Shown here one piece after another: positions 1-6,087 of a DNA stretch of 8,142 nucleotides. This DNA comes from Acidobacteriaceae bacterium (GTDB lineage Bacteria > Acidobacteriota > Terriglobia > Terriglobales > Acidobacteriaceae), in NCBI GenBank assembly GCA_030040175.1, contig JASHUF010000087.1, forward strand, positions 1 to 8,142. Reading direction: 5' to 3'. Each line of letters opens with the position of its first letter. Positions within the stretch are counted from its first letter, which is position 1. The notes under the pieces are model-generated. The model saw only the letters and a program-made list of their open reading frames with translations, did not search any database and was not told where the DNA came from. The position numbers and the translations under genes were made by a program.

Positions 1-1
1 C

Positions 2-319
2 CCGGCCCGGGATCCCAAGCGGCAGCGGGCCTTCGTAGTCGTCAGTCATCAGGGATTGATCGATTCGCGTTATTCGACGGTCGTGTGCGCGCCGGTATAT
101 TCAAGCGGTGAAGGCCTGAGGTCGCAGGTTGCCATCGGGCCGGACGAAGGACTGAAGCATGAGAGCTGGATCACGTGCGATAGCCTCGCGAGCGTGCCCA
201 AATCTCAGCTCACCCGGTATGTAGGCTCGCTTTCGCGAGGCAAGATCCGGAAGCTGAACGAGTCCCTGATCTTCGCTCTCGATTTACCGGTCGAAATCCG
301 GGGACGTTCGTCCCGATGA
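2..319 (+). CDS. MazF/PemK-like toxin (type II toxin-antitoxin), 5' end outside window
   Basis: The frame is open from base 2 and encodes 105 residues before a TGA, so the true start lies upstream of the window. The first visible residues contain RAFVVVS, followed by [18 protein letters not shown], then VPKSQL and a final helix ending in FALDL. This order matches the MazF/PemK fold: the RPxVVVS strand with the catalytic Arg, the AP-x-TS strand, the S-x-V-x-CDQ/L strand and the C-terminal helix. Family members are ribosome-independent mRNA endonucleases neutralised by a small antitoxin normally encoded just upstream, which would be outside the window. The usual Thr-Ser after AP-x is Tyr-Ser-Ser here, so activity is uncertain. 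An internal TTG at 56 could be mistaken for the start, but it would remove the first conserved strand. The stop overlaps the ATG of the DUF58 gene (ATGA), suggesting translational coupling. The family call is good; whether it is an active toxin is unknown. Confidence 0.8.
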   Translation, partial: PARDPKRQRAFVVVSHQGLIDSRYSTVVCAPVYSSGEGLRSQVAIGPDEGLKHESWITCDSLASVPKSQLTRYVGSLSRGKIRKLNESLIFALDLPVEIRGRSSR

Positions 320-1722
320 TCTCGTCTTCGCTTCATCCCGAGACGGTGCGCGCGGAGTGCCGGCCGCGGCGGCGGTGGTTTGCGTTCGCGCTGACCGCAC
401 GCGCGATCTGGCTGCTGGCCGCGGGACTGCTGCTGGCGCTGCCGGGATTCTTTCAATCGCGGCTGGCCTACGGCATGCTGGGGTGGGATGCGCTGGTGCT
501 GCTGGCGGCGCTCTGGGATGGGTTCCGGCTACCCGGGGCGCGAAAGATCGCGGTAGAACGCTCGTGGGGCAATGTGCCCGCGCTCTCGAGCGAAACGGAG
601 ATCGAGATTGCCGTGGAACAGCAGGGTGAGGTGATTCTCGATTGCCGGATTGTGGACGACCTGCCGGAAGAGCTCGCGTCTGCGCCGGTTACCGGGCGGC
701 TGCGCGTATTTCCGCGGGTGCGCGCGGCTCTTCGTTACCGAGTGGAACCGCAAGAGCGGGGCGATGTGCGCACGGGACAGCTCTACGTGCGCTACCGCTC
801 GCTCGCCGGACTGGTGGAGCGCTGGGCCGCGGCGCCGCTCGAGCAGACGGTGCGCGTGTATCCGGCGTTGCGGCGGGGCGAGGAGCAGGAGATTTTTCTC
901 GCGCGCGGGCGGCAGATCGAATTGCAGTTGCGGCAGACGCAGCAGCGCGGGCTGGGGCGGGATTTCGAAAGTCTGCGCGACTATCTTGAGGGCGACGATG
1001 TGCGCGACGTGTGCTGGACGGCGACGGCGCGGCGCGGGCAGCTGATCACGCGGCGGTATCAGAGCGAGCGCAGCCAGCCGGTGTGGATCGTGCTCGACGC
1101 AGGACGGCTGTTGCGGGGGAGAACCGCGCCGGAGGGCGGCGACAGCACCCGGCTGGGACACGCGAAGCTCGACTACGCGTGCTCGACCGCCGTGGCCGTG
1201 GCGCAACTGGCGCTGTTTTCCGGCGACCGCGTGGGGTTGCTGGTCTACGGGCGGGCGGTACAGCAGAGAGTGCTGCCGGGACGGGGCAGCACGCACTTGC
1301 GGCAGATCCTCGAAGCACTGGCCCTGGCGCGCACGGAGGCAAGCGAGGCCGACCACCTGCGCGCGACGGCAACGCTGAACCGGTATCAGCCGCGACGGGC
1401 GCTCATCGTGTGGATCACCGATCTGGCGGAGACGGCGATGCGGCCCGAAGTGGTGGATGGGGCGACGCAACTGCTGCACCGGCACGTGCTGCTGTTTGTC
1501 GCCATGGCGCAGACGGACGTGGAGACGATGGCGCGGGCGCGGCCGAAGAACGTAGAGCAGATGTTTCGCGCTTCGGCGGCTCAGGAGCTGACGAGCCGGC
1601 GGGAGCGGGTGCTCGCCCGCCTGCGCGAGCAGGGCGCGCTCACGCTCGATCTTGATCCGGACGAGCTGACGTCGGCGGTGCTGAATCAGTATTTAAGGGT
1701 GAAGGAACGGGCGATGATTTAG
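316..1722 (+). CDS. DUF58 domain-containing protein (degenerate vWA-type fold)
   Basis: The protein has 468 residues. Two hydrophobic segments (about 27-47 and 52-68) anchor it in the membrane. A beta-rich region (about 75-185) follows, then the DUF58 signature [19 protein letters not shown] with CWTATARR (residues about 214-240). A vWA-like alpha/beta domain fills the rest, with strands VWIVLD (256-261), [10 protein letters not shown] (303-312) and [10 protein letters not shown] (361-370). The metal site motif, often DxSxS in vWA proteins, reads D261-A-G-R-L, so the serines are absent. DUF58 proteins usually partner a MoxR AAA+ ATPase and sit near SpoIIM and RDD genes, as they do here for the latter two. 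The exact molecular role is not established. The ATG at 316 overlaps the toxin stop; a GGGGAC stretch at 300-305 is 10 bases upstream, a poor ribosome site, so reinitiation after the upstream gene is plausible. GC content is very high, and a long antisense frame (529-1485) is an artefact. Confidence 0.92.
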   Translation: MISSSLHPETVRAECRPRRRWFAFALTARAIWLLAAGLLLALPGFFQSRLAYGMLGWDALVLLAALWDGFRLPGARKIAVERSWGNVPALSSETEIEIAVEQQGEVILDCRIVDDLPEELASAPVTGRLRVFPRVRAALRYRVEPQERGDVRTGQLYVRYRSLAGLVERWAAAPLEQTVRVYPALRRGEEQEIFLARGRQIELQLRQTQQRGLGRDFESLRDYLEGDDVRDVCWTATARRGQLITRRYQSERSQPVWIVLDAGRLLRGRTAPEGGDSTRLGHAKLDYACSTAVAVAQLALFSGDRVGLLVYGRAVQQRVLPGRGSTHLRQILEALALARTEASEADHLRATATLNRYQPRRALIVWITDLAETAMRPEVVDGATQLLHRHVLLFVAMAQTDVETMARARPKNVEQMFRASAAQELTSRRERVLARLREQGALTLDLDPDELTSAVLNQYLRVKERAMI

Positions 1723-1762
1723 AGCCGCAAAGATTCGTGTCGAGGCGTGGGGGCAACTGCAG

Positions 1763-1805
1763 GTCCTTCGACTCGTCCGCCTGCGGCGGACTCGCTCAGG
1801 ATGAC
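1763..1805. repeat. Dispersed GC-rich palindromic repeat in the convergent spacer; possible bidirectional terminator
   Basis: The spacer between the DUF58 and spoIIM stops (1723-1824) carries GTCCTTCGACTC, then a perfect hairpin GTCCGCC-TGC-GGCGGAC (1775-1781 with 1785-1791), then TCGCTCAGGATGAC. The outer TCCT and AGGA can also pair. From memory, the pattern CCTTCGACTC...CTCAGGATGAC recurs in intergenic regions of many bacteria, including acidobacteria, but no second copy is visible in this window. There is no T-tract, so a terminator role is inferred only from the position between two converging genes. Confidence 0.6.
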
Positions 1806-1824
1806 AACGAGGGTATCTCTTCAT

Positions 1825-2802
1825 TTAGCTTCGCCCGGCTGCGTTTACAGGGGGCAGCGGACGGAAGAGCCAGAGATTGAGCAGGGCGAAGAGCATGCCG
1901 CCGACGGTGAATTTGAGCCAGACGCGCGCCGAGGAGGGGGAAAAGAATCCTTCGAGGGTGCCGGCGATGACGAGCAGGGGAATGATGCCGGCGATGAGGC
2001 GCGCGGCTTCGACGCCTGCCGTAGCGACGGAGTCGCGCCAGCGGTAGAAGCCGGGAAAGAGCACGCCGTGGGCGAGTCGGAAGCCGGCGGCGCCGGCGAG
2101 AACGATCGAGGGCAGCTCGAGCGAACCGTGCGGGGCGAGGAAGCTCAAGAGATCGATGGTCATGCCGTGCTGGGCGCAGGCTACGCCGATGACGCCGAGA
2201 AGCAGGCCGTTGCGGAACATTGAATAAATTGTCAAGACCCCGAACGTGATCCCCCCCGCAAAGGCGACGAAGCACACCGTCAGATTGTTTGTCATGATGG
2301 CACTGCTCCACATGGGCGCGGCGGAGACGACGGATTGCGTCCACATCTGGTGGCGCTCGATAGTGGCCACCATCTGCGGGCCGAGCATGCTGTGCATAAA
2401 CTGCGGACGGGCGAGGGTGAGAATGGCGCCGAGAGCCGTGCCCGAAAGCATGACCAGGAGAGAAAGCACCACGTAACGGAGGTTGCGCTGGAAGACCGCG
2501 GGGTAACCCAAGCGCATGTAACGGACGAGATTCGAAAAACTGGTTCCGCGCGTGGAATAGATGATATGGTGGGCGCGGGCGAGAAGCTGATTGACGTGAT
2601 CGGCGTAGGCGCGAGCGGTCGAGTCCTGGCGCAGTGTGGAAAGATCGCCGGCCACCTGGCGGTAAAGCAGCGCGGTCTCCGCGAGTTCAGCGCGGGTGAG
2701 CGAGCGCAGGCTGCCGGCGCCGGCCTGGGAAAGCAAGGCGGCAAGCCGCTCCCAGTAAGGGCGGCGTTTTTCGAGCCACTGGTTGGAGACGAGGATGGAC
2801 AT
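1825..2802 (-). CDS. SpoIIM-family (stage II sporulation protein M-like) multi-pass membrane protein
   Basis: From the ATG at 2802 the protein has 325 residues. A soluble N-terminal part (1-105) contains NQWLEKRRPYW and LLYRQVAGDLS, typical of the longer SpoIIM-like proteins of non-sporulating bacteria. Five to six membrane helices follow (about 107-131, 172-195, 199-215, 226-248, 266-283, 297-313). Hallmarks are TNNLTVCFVAF with GGITFG (171-188), HGSLELPSIVLAGAAG (225-240) and EGFFSPS (284-290). In endospore formers SpoIIM acts with SpoIID/SpoIIP in engulfment; homologues like this one occur in non-sporulators beside DUF58, MoxR and RDD genes with undefined envelope roles. Upstream in-frame ATGs at 2841 and 2886 exist, but the added residues are antisense to the RDD gene and unlike the family, so 2802 is preferred. 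No strong ribosome site precedes 2802; a GGTG lies 5 bases before 2841, leaving that start possible. The 5' end overlaps the divergent RDD gene. Confidence 0.9.
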   Translation of the reverse strand: MSILVSNQWLEKRRPYWERLAALLSQAGAGSLRSLTRAELAETALLYRQVAGDLSTLRQDSTARAYADHVNQLLARAHHIIYSTRGTSFSNLVRYMRLGYPAVFQRNLRYVVLSLLVMLSGTALGAILTLARPQFMHSMLGPQMVATIERHQMWTQSVVSAAPMWSSAIMTNNLTVCFVAFAGGITFGVLTIYSMFRNGLLLGVIGVACAQHGMTIDLLSFLAPHGSLELPSIVLAGAAGFRLAHGVLFPGFYRWRDSVATAGVEAARLIAGIIPLLVIAGTLEGFFSPSSARVWLKFTVGGMLFALLNLWLFRPLPPVNAAGRS

Positions 2803-2803
2803 G
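2785..2803. promoter_or_regulatory. Overlapping head-to-head translation start region of RDD (+) and spoIIM-like (-) genes
   Basis: The bases GACATGG at 2798-2804 hold an ATG on each strand: 2801-2803 on plus and 2802-2800 on minus, in the tetramer CATG. Two Shine-Dalgarno-like sites for the plus gene (GGAG 2785-2788, GAGG 2791-2794) lie inside the minus-strand coding sequence. There is no room for an intergenic promoter, so each promoter must lie inside the other gene's 5' coding region. I cannot pinpoint a -35/-10 pair. Confidence 0.55.
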
Positions 2804-3649
2804 GAGCCGGCCAAAGATCCGATTAGCGACCAGCTTAACATCGAAACACCGGAGCTGGTGGCGATCGAGATGCCGATTGCCGGCATCGGAAGCCGCTTTG
2901 TGGCGCTGGTGGTTGACTACCTGATCTGGACGGCGGCGTTCATCGCGCTGTTCATCGTGGCCGCGATTGTTCTTCCCGCGCTCCACGTGTTCTCCGGAGT
3001 CTCAGAGAATTGGGCCGCGGGCATCTTCTTCCTGATCGTGTTTCTTCTGCAGTGGGGGTACTTCACGCTGTTCGAGGCGTTCGCGAACGGGCGCACGCCG
3101 GGCAAGCGGGTGATGAAGATTCACGTGATCCACCGCAGCGGGCGCGCCATCAGCTTTGTGGAATCGCTGGCGCGCAACCTGGTGCGCTTTGTGGATTCCC
3201 TGCCCAGCTTTTATGTGGCGGGGGTGGTGACCATGATTCTGAACCGGCAGAACCAGCGGCTGGGCGACATGGTGGCGGGGACGCTGGTGGTGCGCGACCG
3301 CGAGATCGAGTCGCCGCACTGGGGCGAACTGGGCACGCGCACGATTACGGCGGCCGCGTTTGCGGCTCCGGCGGCGATGACTCCACCGCACCTGAAGGTA
3401 ACGTTGCCGGCCTCGAAGGTGGCGAAACTTTCAACCGCGGATCTCGAGGTGGTGGAAAGATTTTTTTCACGGCGCCTGGACCTGGACCTGACCACGCGCG
3501 CGGCCATCGCAGAGCGGATTGCGAGCGCGCTGCGCGTGAAGTCCGGACTGGAGATTCCGGACGGCGTGAGCGTGGAGACATTTCTTGAAGCGGTAGCCCA
3601 CCAGATGCGCGAGGTGGCGCGGATGACGGGTGGAAGCCCGGCGATGTGA
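2795..3649 (+). CDS. RDD-family membrane protein with C-terminal cytoplasmic domain
   Basis: The product has 284 residues from ATG 2795 (282 from ATG 2801). The RDD domain spans about 24-170. GSRFVALVVDYLIW carries the conserved Arg34 and Asp41, and another Asp (134) lies in VRFVDSLPSFY. Also visible are NGRTPGKRVMKIHVI and QNQRLGDMVAGTLVV, typical of the family. Predicted membrane helices are about 36-62, 75-97 and 137-150. A hydrophilic tail (about 205-278), with LSTADLEVVERFF and a helical segment, is probably cytosolic. RDD proteins are of largely unknown function (some act in ion transport) and commonly neighbour SpoIIM and DUF58 genes. Two starts are equally supported: GGAG (2785-2788) six bases before ATG 2795, and GAGG (2791-2794) six bases before ATG 2801. 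A TTG at 2783 has no such site. Both choices overlap the 5' end of the divergent spoIIM-like gene. Confidence 0.9.
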   Translation: MDMEPAKDPISDQLNIETPELVAIEMPIAGIGSRFVALVVDYLIWTAAFIALFIVAAIVLPALHVFSGVSENWAAGIFFLIVFLLQWGYFTLFEAFANGRTPGKRVMKIHVIHRSGRAISFVESLARNLVRFVDSLPSFYVAGVVTMILNRQNQRLGDMVAGTLVVRDREIESPHWGELGTRTITAAAFAAPAAMTPPHLKVTLPASKVAKLSTADLEVVERFFSRRLDLDLTTRAAIAERIASALRVKSGLEIPDGVSVETFLEAVAHQMREVARMTGGSPAM

Positions 3650-3656
3650 GCGACTG

Positions 3657-3679
3657 CCAGCCGGCGCAGCCGGCGGTTT
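3657..3679 (+). terminator. Candidate terminator hairpin after the RDD gene
   Basis: Eight bases past the RDD stop, CC-A-GCCGGC pairs with GCCGGCGG around a GCA loop (stem 3657-3665 with 3669-3676, one bulged A), followed by TTT. The stem also reads as a tandem direct repeat of CAGCCGGCG (3658-3666 and 3667-3675). The T-run is short, so the terminator call is weak; it would serve the plus strand. The rest of the spacer up to the GH13 stop at 3754 holds nothing I recognise. Confidence 0.4.
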
Positions 3680-3753
3680 GCGCGTACTTGTGCACGATCT
3701 TGCTGCCGGCACAGGGATTGGGAATCGCGGCATCGCGCGCAGCCTGCGGAGTT

Positions 3754-5553
3754 TCATCGAATTTGACCGATGTAGACGCCGTAGGGTCCGAGCCGCACGG
3801 AGGCGATCGATTGGGGCTCACGCGCACCCGGAGTCATCAGCAATGTCTTCAAGCCTGTTCCGCCGACGCCCTGCGCGCTCAAATCGAAGCTCACGGTCTG
3901 CGGCTGGCCAGTAAAGTTGCAGGCGACAATCACGGCTTCTCCATTTGCGGCTTTGCGCAGCCAGGAGAGCACGTGGCCGTCCGCGGTATTAAGCATGATC
4001 TCTTCACCCTCGTGGAGCGCCGAATCGTTTTTCTTGAGGGCGATGAGCCGCCGGTACCAGTGCAGCATCGAATCCGGGTCGCGCTCTTCGGCGGCCACGT
4101 TCACAGTCTTGTAGCTCTCAGGAATGGGCAGCCAGGTTTTGACGCCGGCCGAGGAGAAGCCCGCGTCAGGGCCGGCGTTCCACTGCATGGGCGTGCGCTC
4201 GCCGTCGCGGCCTTTTTCCCTGGGCCAGCCTCTGATGCCGATGGGGTCGCGCACATCCTGCTTGCGCGTGGGCGGCGTGGTCGCCATGCCAATCTCATCG
4301 CCGTAGTACATCAGGGCGGTGTCGTGCGAGGCGAACAGAACCGCTGCGATCACGCGCCCGATATCGTCATGGTGAGGACCATAAGCGGACTGCGGGGCTC
4401 CGGCCGCGCCGGTCTGATAGCGGTCCCACCGCGGATTGTCGTGATTGTCGAAGACAAACAGCGGCTGGCCGCCGTCGAGCCCTGTCTCGGCTTCGTTGAT
4501 GCGCCGGCGGAAAAGCGCGACGTCGAACTTGTTGATGAAGCCCACCTGCATATCCATGGGCAGTTGCAGTTCATCGTTGTTGGCGCCGTACATTCTGCGC
4601 AGGTCGTCAATAGAGTTCAGGTAGGTTTCGCCGATCAGCACCACCCTGTGCCCGCCCGCCGCGTCAGTGGCCTGGCGCAGCTCGCGCAAAACGCCGTGCT
4701 CCTCGGGCAGGTTGTCGGTGTAGATGTTTTCGACCTCTTTGTCGCCGTAGGCATCGATGCGCGGCTGGCCATCGGGGCCCGGGATGTAAGGCTCGTCACG
4801 ATCGAGCGGATCTTCGAAGAGCGAGGTAATCGCGTCGAGACGGAAGCCGACCACGCCGCGGCCGATCCACAACCGCGCCACGTCATACATCGCCTTTCGC
4901 ACCTGGGGATTATTCCAGTTCAGGTCAGGCTGCTGAACGTAGAACTCGTGGTAGTAGTACTGCTGGCGCGCCGGATCCCACTGCCAGGCGGACCCTCCAA
5001 AATCGGAGACCCAGTTGTTAGGCGGCTGGCGATGGCCGTCGACGATCTTCGGATCGCGCCACATGTACCAGCCGGCCCTGGGATTGGTGCGCGAGCTCGA
5101 GGATTCCTTAAACCACGGATCCTGGTCGGAGGTGTGGTTCAGCACCAGATCCATGATGATGCCGATGTTTCGCCTCTTCGCCGCGGCCACCAAACGGCTG
5201 AAGTCATCCAAAGTGCCGTACTGCAAGTCGATGGCGGCGTAGTCGGAGATGTCGTAGCCGAAGTCCACTTGCGGCGAAGGATAAATGGGCGTAAGCCAAA
5301 TGGCATCGACACCGAGCTCCTGCAAATAATCGAGGCGCGAGGCGATGCCGTTCAGATCTCCGATGCCGTCGCCGTTCGAATCCTGAAAGCTGCGCGGGTA
5401 GATCTCGTAGATGACTGCGTTTTTCCACCAGCTGGTACTTTTTGCAGCCCGGCTCGCCTCAACCGCCGGAGCTGCCTGTTGAGCAGCCATTGGCCGGCCA
5501 GTGCCGCACAGGGCCGAAGACAACAGCACGAGAATGGACCCGATCTTTTTCAT
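3754..5553 (-). CDS. Exported GH13 alpha-amylase-family enzyme (alpha-glucosidase / oligo-1,6-glucosidase type)
   Basis: The protein has 599 residues. A signal peptide (MKKIGSILVLLSSALCG..., likely cleaved after PMAA, about residue 24) directs export. The (beta/alpha)8 barrel starts at WWKNAVIYEIYPRSFQD, then DSNGDGIGDL (the calcium-loop type motif of oligo-1,6-glucosidases). GH13 regions are complete: DLVLNH (135-140), GFRLD with nucleophile Asp240, IGET with acid/base Glu309, and FDNHD with Asp372. The later motif GRDGERTPMQW (448-458) followed by AGFS is typical of alpha-glucosidases, oligo-1,6-glucosidases and trehalose synthases. A beta-sheet C-terminal domain ends at IGQIR. The residue after Asp240 is Ala, where Val (alpha-1,6) or Thr (alpha-1,4) often marks specificity, so linkage preference cannot be read. 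The start is fixed by GGGGAG six bases upstream and by the signal peptide; an open frame extends to 5805 but reads through non-homologous DNA. The gene converges on the RDD gene, with no sugar transporter or regulator nearby. Confidence 0.95.
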   Translation of the reverse strand: MKKIGSILVLLSSALCGTGRPMAAQQAAPAVEASRAAKSTSWWKNAVIYEIYPRSFQDSNGDGIGDLNGIASRLDYLQELGVDAIWLTPIYPSPQVDFGYDISDYAAIDLQYGTLDDFSRLVAAAKRRNIGIIMDLVLNHTSDQDPWFKESSSSRTNPRAGWYMWRDPKIVDGHRQPPNNWVSDFGGSAWQWDPARQQYYYHEFYVQQPDLNWNNPQVRKAMYDVARLWIGRGVVGFRLDAITSLFEDPLDRDEPYIPGPDGQPRIDAYGDKEVENIYTDNLPEEHGVLRELRQATDAAGGHRVVLIGETYLNSIDDLRRMYGANNDELQLPMDMQVGFINKFDVALFRRRINEAETGLDGGQPLFVFDNHDNPRWDRYQTGAAGAPQSAYGPHHDDIGRVIAAVLFASHDTALMYYGDEIGMATTPPTRKQDVRDPIGIRGWPREKGRDGERTPMQWNAGPDAGFSSAGVKTWLPIPESYKTVNVAAEERDPDSMLHWYRRLIALKKNDSALHEGEEIMLNTADGHVLSWLRKAANGEAVIVACNFTGQPQTVSFDLSAQGVGGTGLKTLLMTPGAREPQSIASVRLGPYGVYIGQIR

Positions 5554-5559
5554 CTTTGA

Positions 5560-5565
5560 CTCCCC
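5560..5565 (-). promoter_or_regulatory. Ribosome binding site of the GH13 gene
   Basis: GGGGAG on the minus strand with a six-base spacer to ATG 5553 decides this start over upstream in-frame ATGs (for example at 5580), which lack signal-peptide character. Confidence 0.8.
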
Positions 5566-5590
5566 ATACCCCCTGGTCATGTAGATTCTG

Positions 5591-5604
5591 CAATTGCTCA
5601 ATTG
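5591..5604. promoter_or_regulatory. Palindromic element upstream of the GH13 gene, possible operator
   Basis: CAATTG-CT-CAATTG is two copies of a 6-base palindrome separated by two bases, making a 14-base dyad 38-51 bases before the GH13 ATG, where a promoter or operator would be expected. I see no convincing -35/-10 pair, and the motif is AT-rich enough to arise by chance, so this is only a candidate. Confidence 0.25.
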
Positions 5605-5629
5605 AAGACGCACTGAACCGAAGGGAATA

Positions 5630-5881
5630 TTAACAGAGTGCGGAGTCATGGCTTGGGAGGTCCGGCGAGATTGGCGCGCGCCTGCGCATGGCCGGGTGCG
5701 GCTGCTCAACCTGTCCCGTGCCCGCGAGAACCTGCGCGAACAGCGCATGCAGGTTCGCATCGGGGGGCGAAAGCCGCACGGCTTCGCGCGGGTGCGCCAG
5801 CGCATCGGTTTGCCGGCCCGATTGCGCGAAGGCCGTGGCCAGCCGCGCGCGCGTCAACGCCGGCGGGTACTTGCGGCTCAA
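5630..5881 (-). pseudogene. Remnant of a tetratricopeptide-repeat (TPR) protein, 5' truncated
   Basis: The minus strand encodes RARLATAFAQSGRQTDALAH, then PREAVRLSPPDANLHALFAQ and VLAGTGQVEQ (about 5702-5860). This matches the TPR pattern A-x-LA-x-A-x-x-Q-x-GR...A...A-x-RL-x-P-x-x-A-x-x-H. After that the frame degrades (PHPAMRRRAP...), with PDLPSHDS resembling the start of a further repeat in damaged form, then a TAA at 5630, 76 bases before the GH13 ATG. One full TPR helix pair plus scraps is far shorter than any usual TPR protein. Upstream of about 5870 the similarity stops where an oppositely oriented transposase remnant begins. I infer that the insertion and a later deletion removed the 5' part. 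The ATG at 5881 lies in transposase-derived sequence and is probably not a real start. The function of the parent gene is unknown. Confidence 0.55.
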
Positions 5882-6020
5882 CGACGGCTCCCGTGTGCGG
5901 CTGCGGCCGGAGCATCCGAATCACGTCTGGTCGTGCGGCTTTGCCACCACTTTCAGGCACGATGGGAATACAGCGCGGATGCTTGACCTGATCGACGGGT
6001 ACACGCGAGCCTGCTGGCTG
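5862..6020 (+). mobile_element. Degenerate IS3-family transposase (OrfB/integrase core) fragment
   Basis: The plus-strand frame reads LRLNDGSRVRLRPEHPNHVW, then SCGFATTFRHDG, RMLDLIDGYTRACW. This is the start of the rve integrase core of IS3-family OrfB, whose common form is LNDGS-x-x-RLRPEHPNHVW, S/A-YDF, HDG, RML-N-x-IDE-x-TREC. The first catalytic Asp (of YDF) is replaced by Gly at 5937-5939, and the glutamates of IDE and TRE are also lost. The homology covers only about 50 residues of a roughly 280-residue protein, with no second Asp or Glu of the DDE triad and no recognisable inverted-repeat ends or target duplication. It is therefore a dead fragment. It abuts the TPR remnant of opposite orientation at about 5870. 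From 6024 to 6087 I recognise nothing. Confidence 0.72.
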
Positions 6021-6087
6021 AACGCCGGAGTATTCACGACAACGCCCAAGGATCGCTCGATGGGACGCGAAAGGCAGTGTCCTTTCA

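Noticed and set aside
56..319. Complete 87-residue protein starting at TTG 56
   Set aside because: The frame is open to the window edge, and the residues before 56 (RAFVVVS) are a conserved MazF strand, so the true start is upstream of the window.
529..1485. Minus-strand 318-codon frame inside the DUF58 gene
   Set aside because: It is Pro/Arg/His-rich, has no recognisable motif, and is antisense to a well-supported gene.
1747..2223. Plus-strand 158-codon frame and other frames over the spoIIM-like gene
   Set aside because: Composition (Glu/Gly/Ala runs) is that of an antisense shadow; the minus strand holds the clear SpoIIM motifs.
2803..2886. Longer spoIIM start at 2886 adding 28 residues
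   Set aside because: The added residues are antisense to the RDD gene and unlike family N-termini; ATG 2802 directly precedes the conserved NQWLEKRRPYW.
5497..5510. Lipoprotein lipobox in the GH13 signal peptide (SALC)
   Set aside because: The residues before Cys16 are Ser-Ala-Leu, not the Leu-Ala/Ser-Gly/Ala order needed; an ordinary signal peptidase I site after PMAA fits better.
3646..5559. Plus-strand open frame of 637 codons across the GH13 gene
   Set aside because: It is antisense to a full GH13 enzyme with all catalytic motifs; long antisense frames are common in GC-rich genes. Its translation shows no domain pattern and it lacks a ribosome site.
5554..5805. N-terminal extension of the GH13 enzyme to 5805
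   Set aside because: The extension is Arg/Cys-rich and overlaps the TPR remnant in another frame. The signal peptide and GGGGAG site fix the start at 5553.
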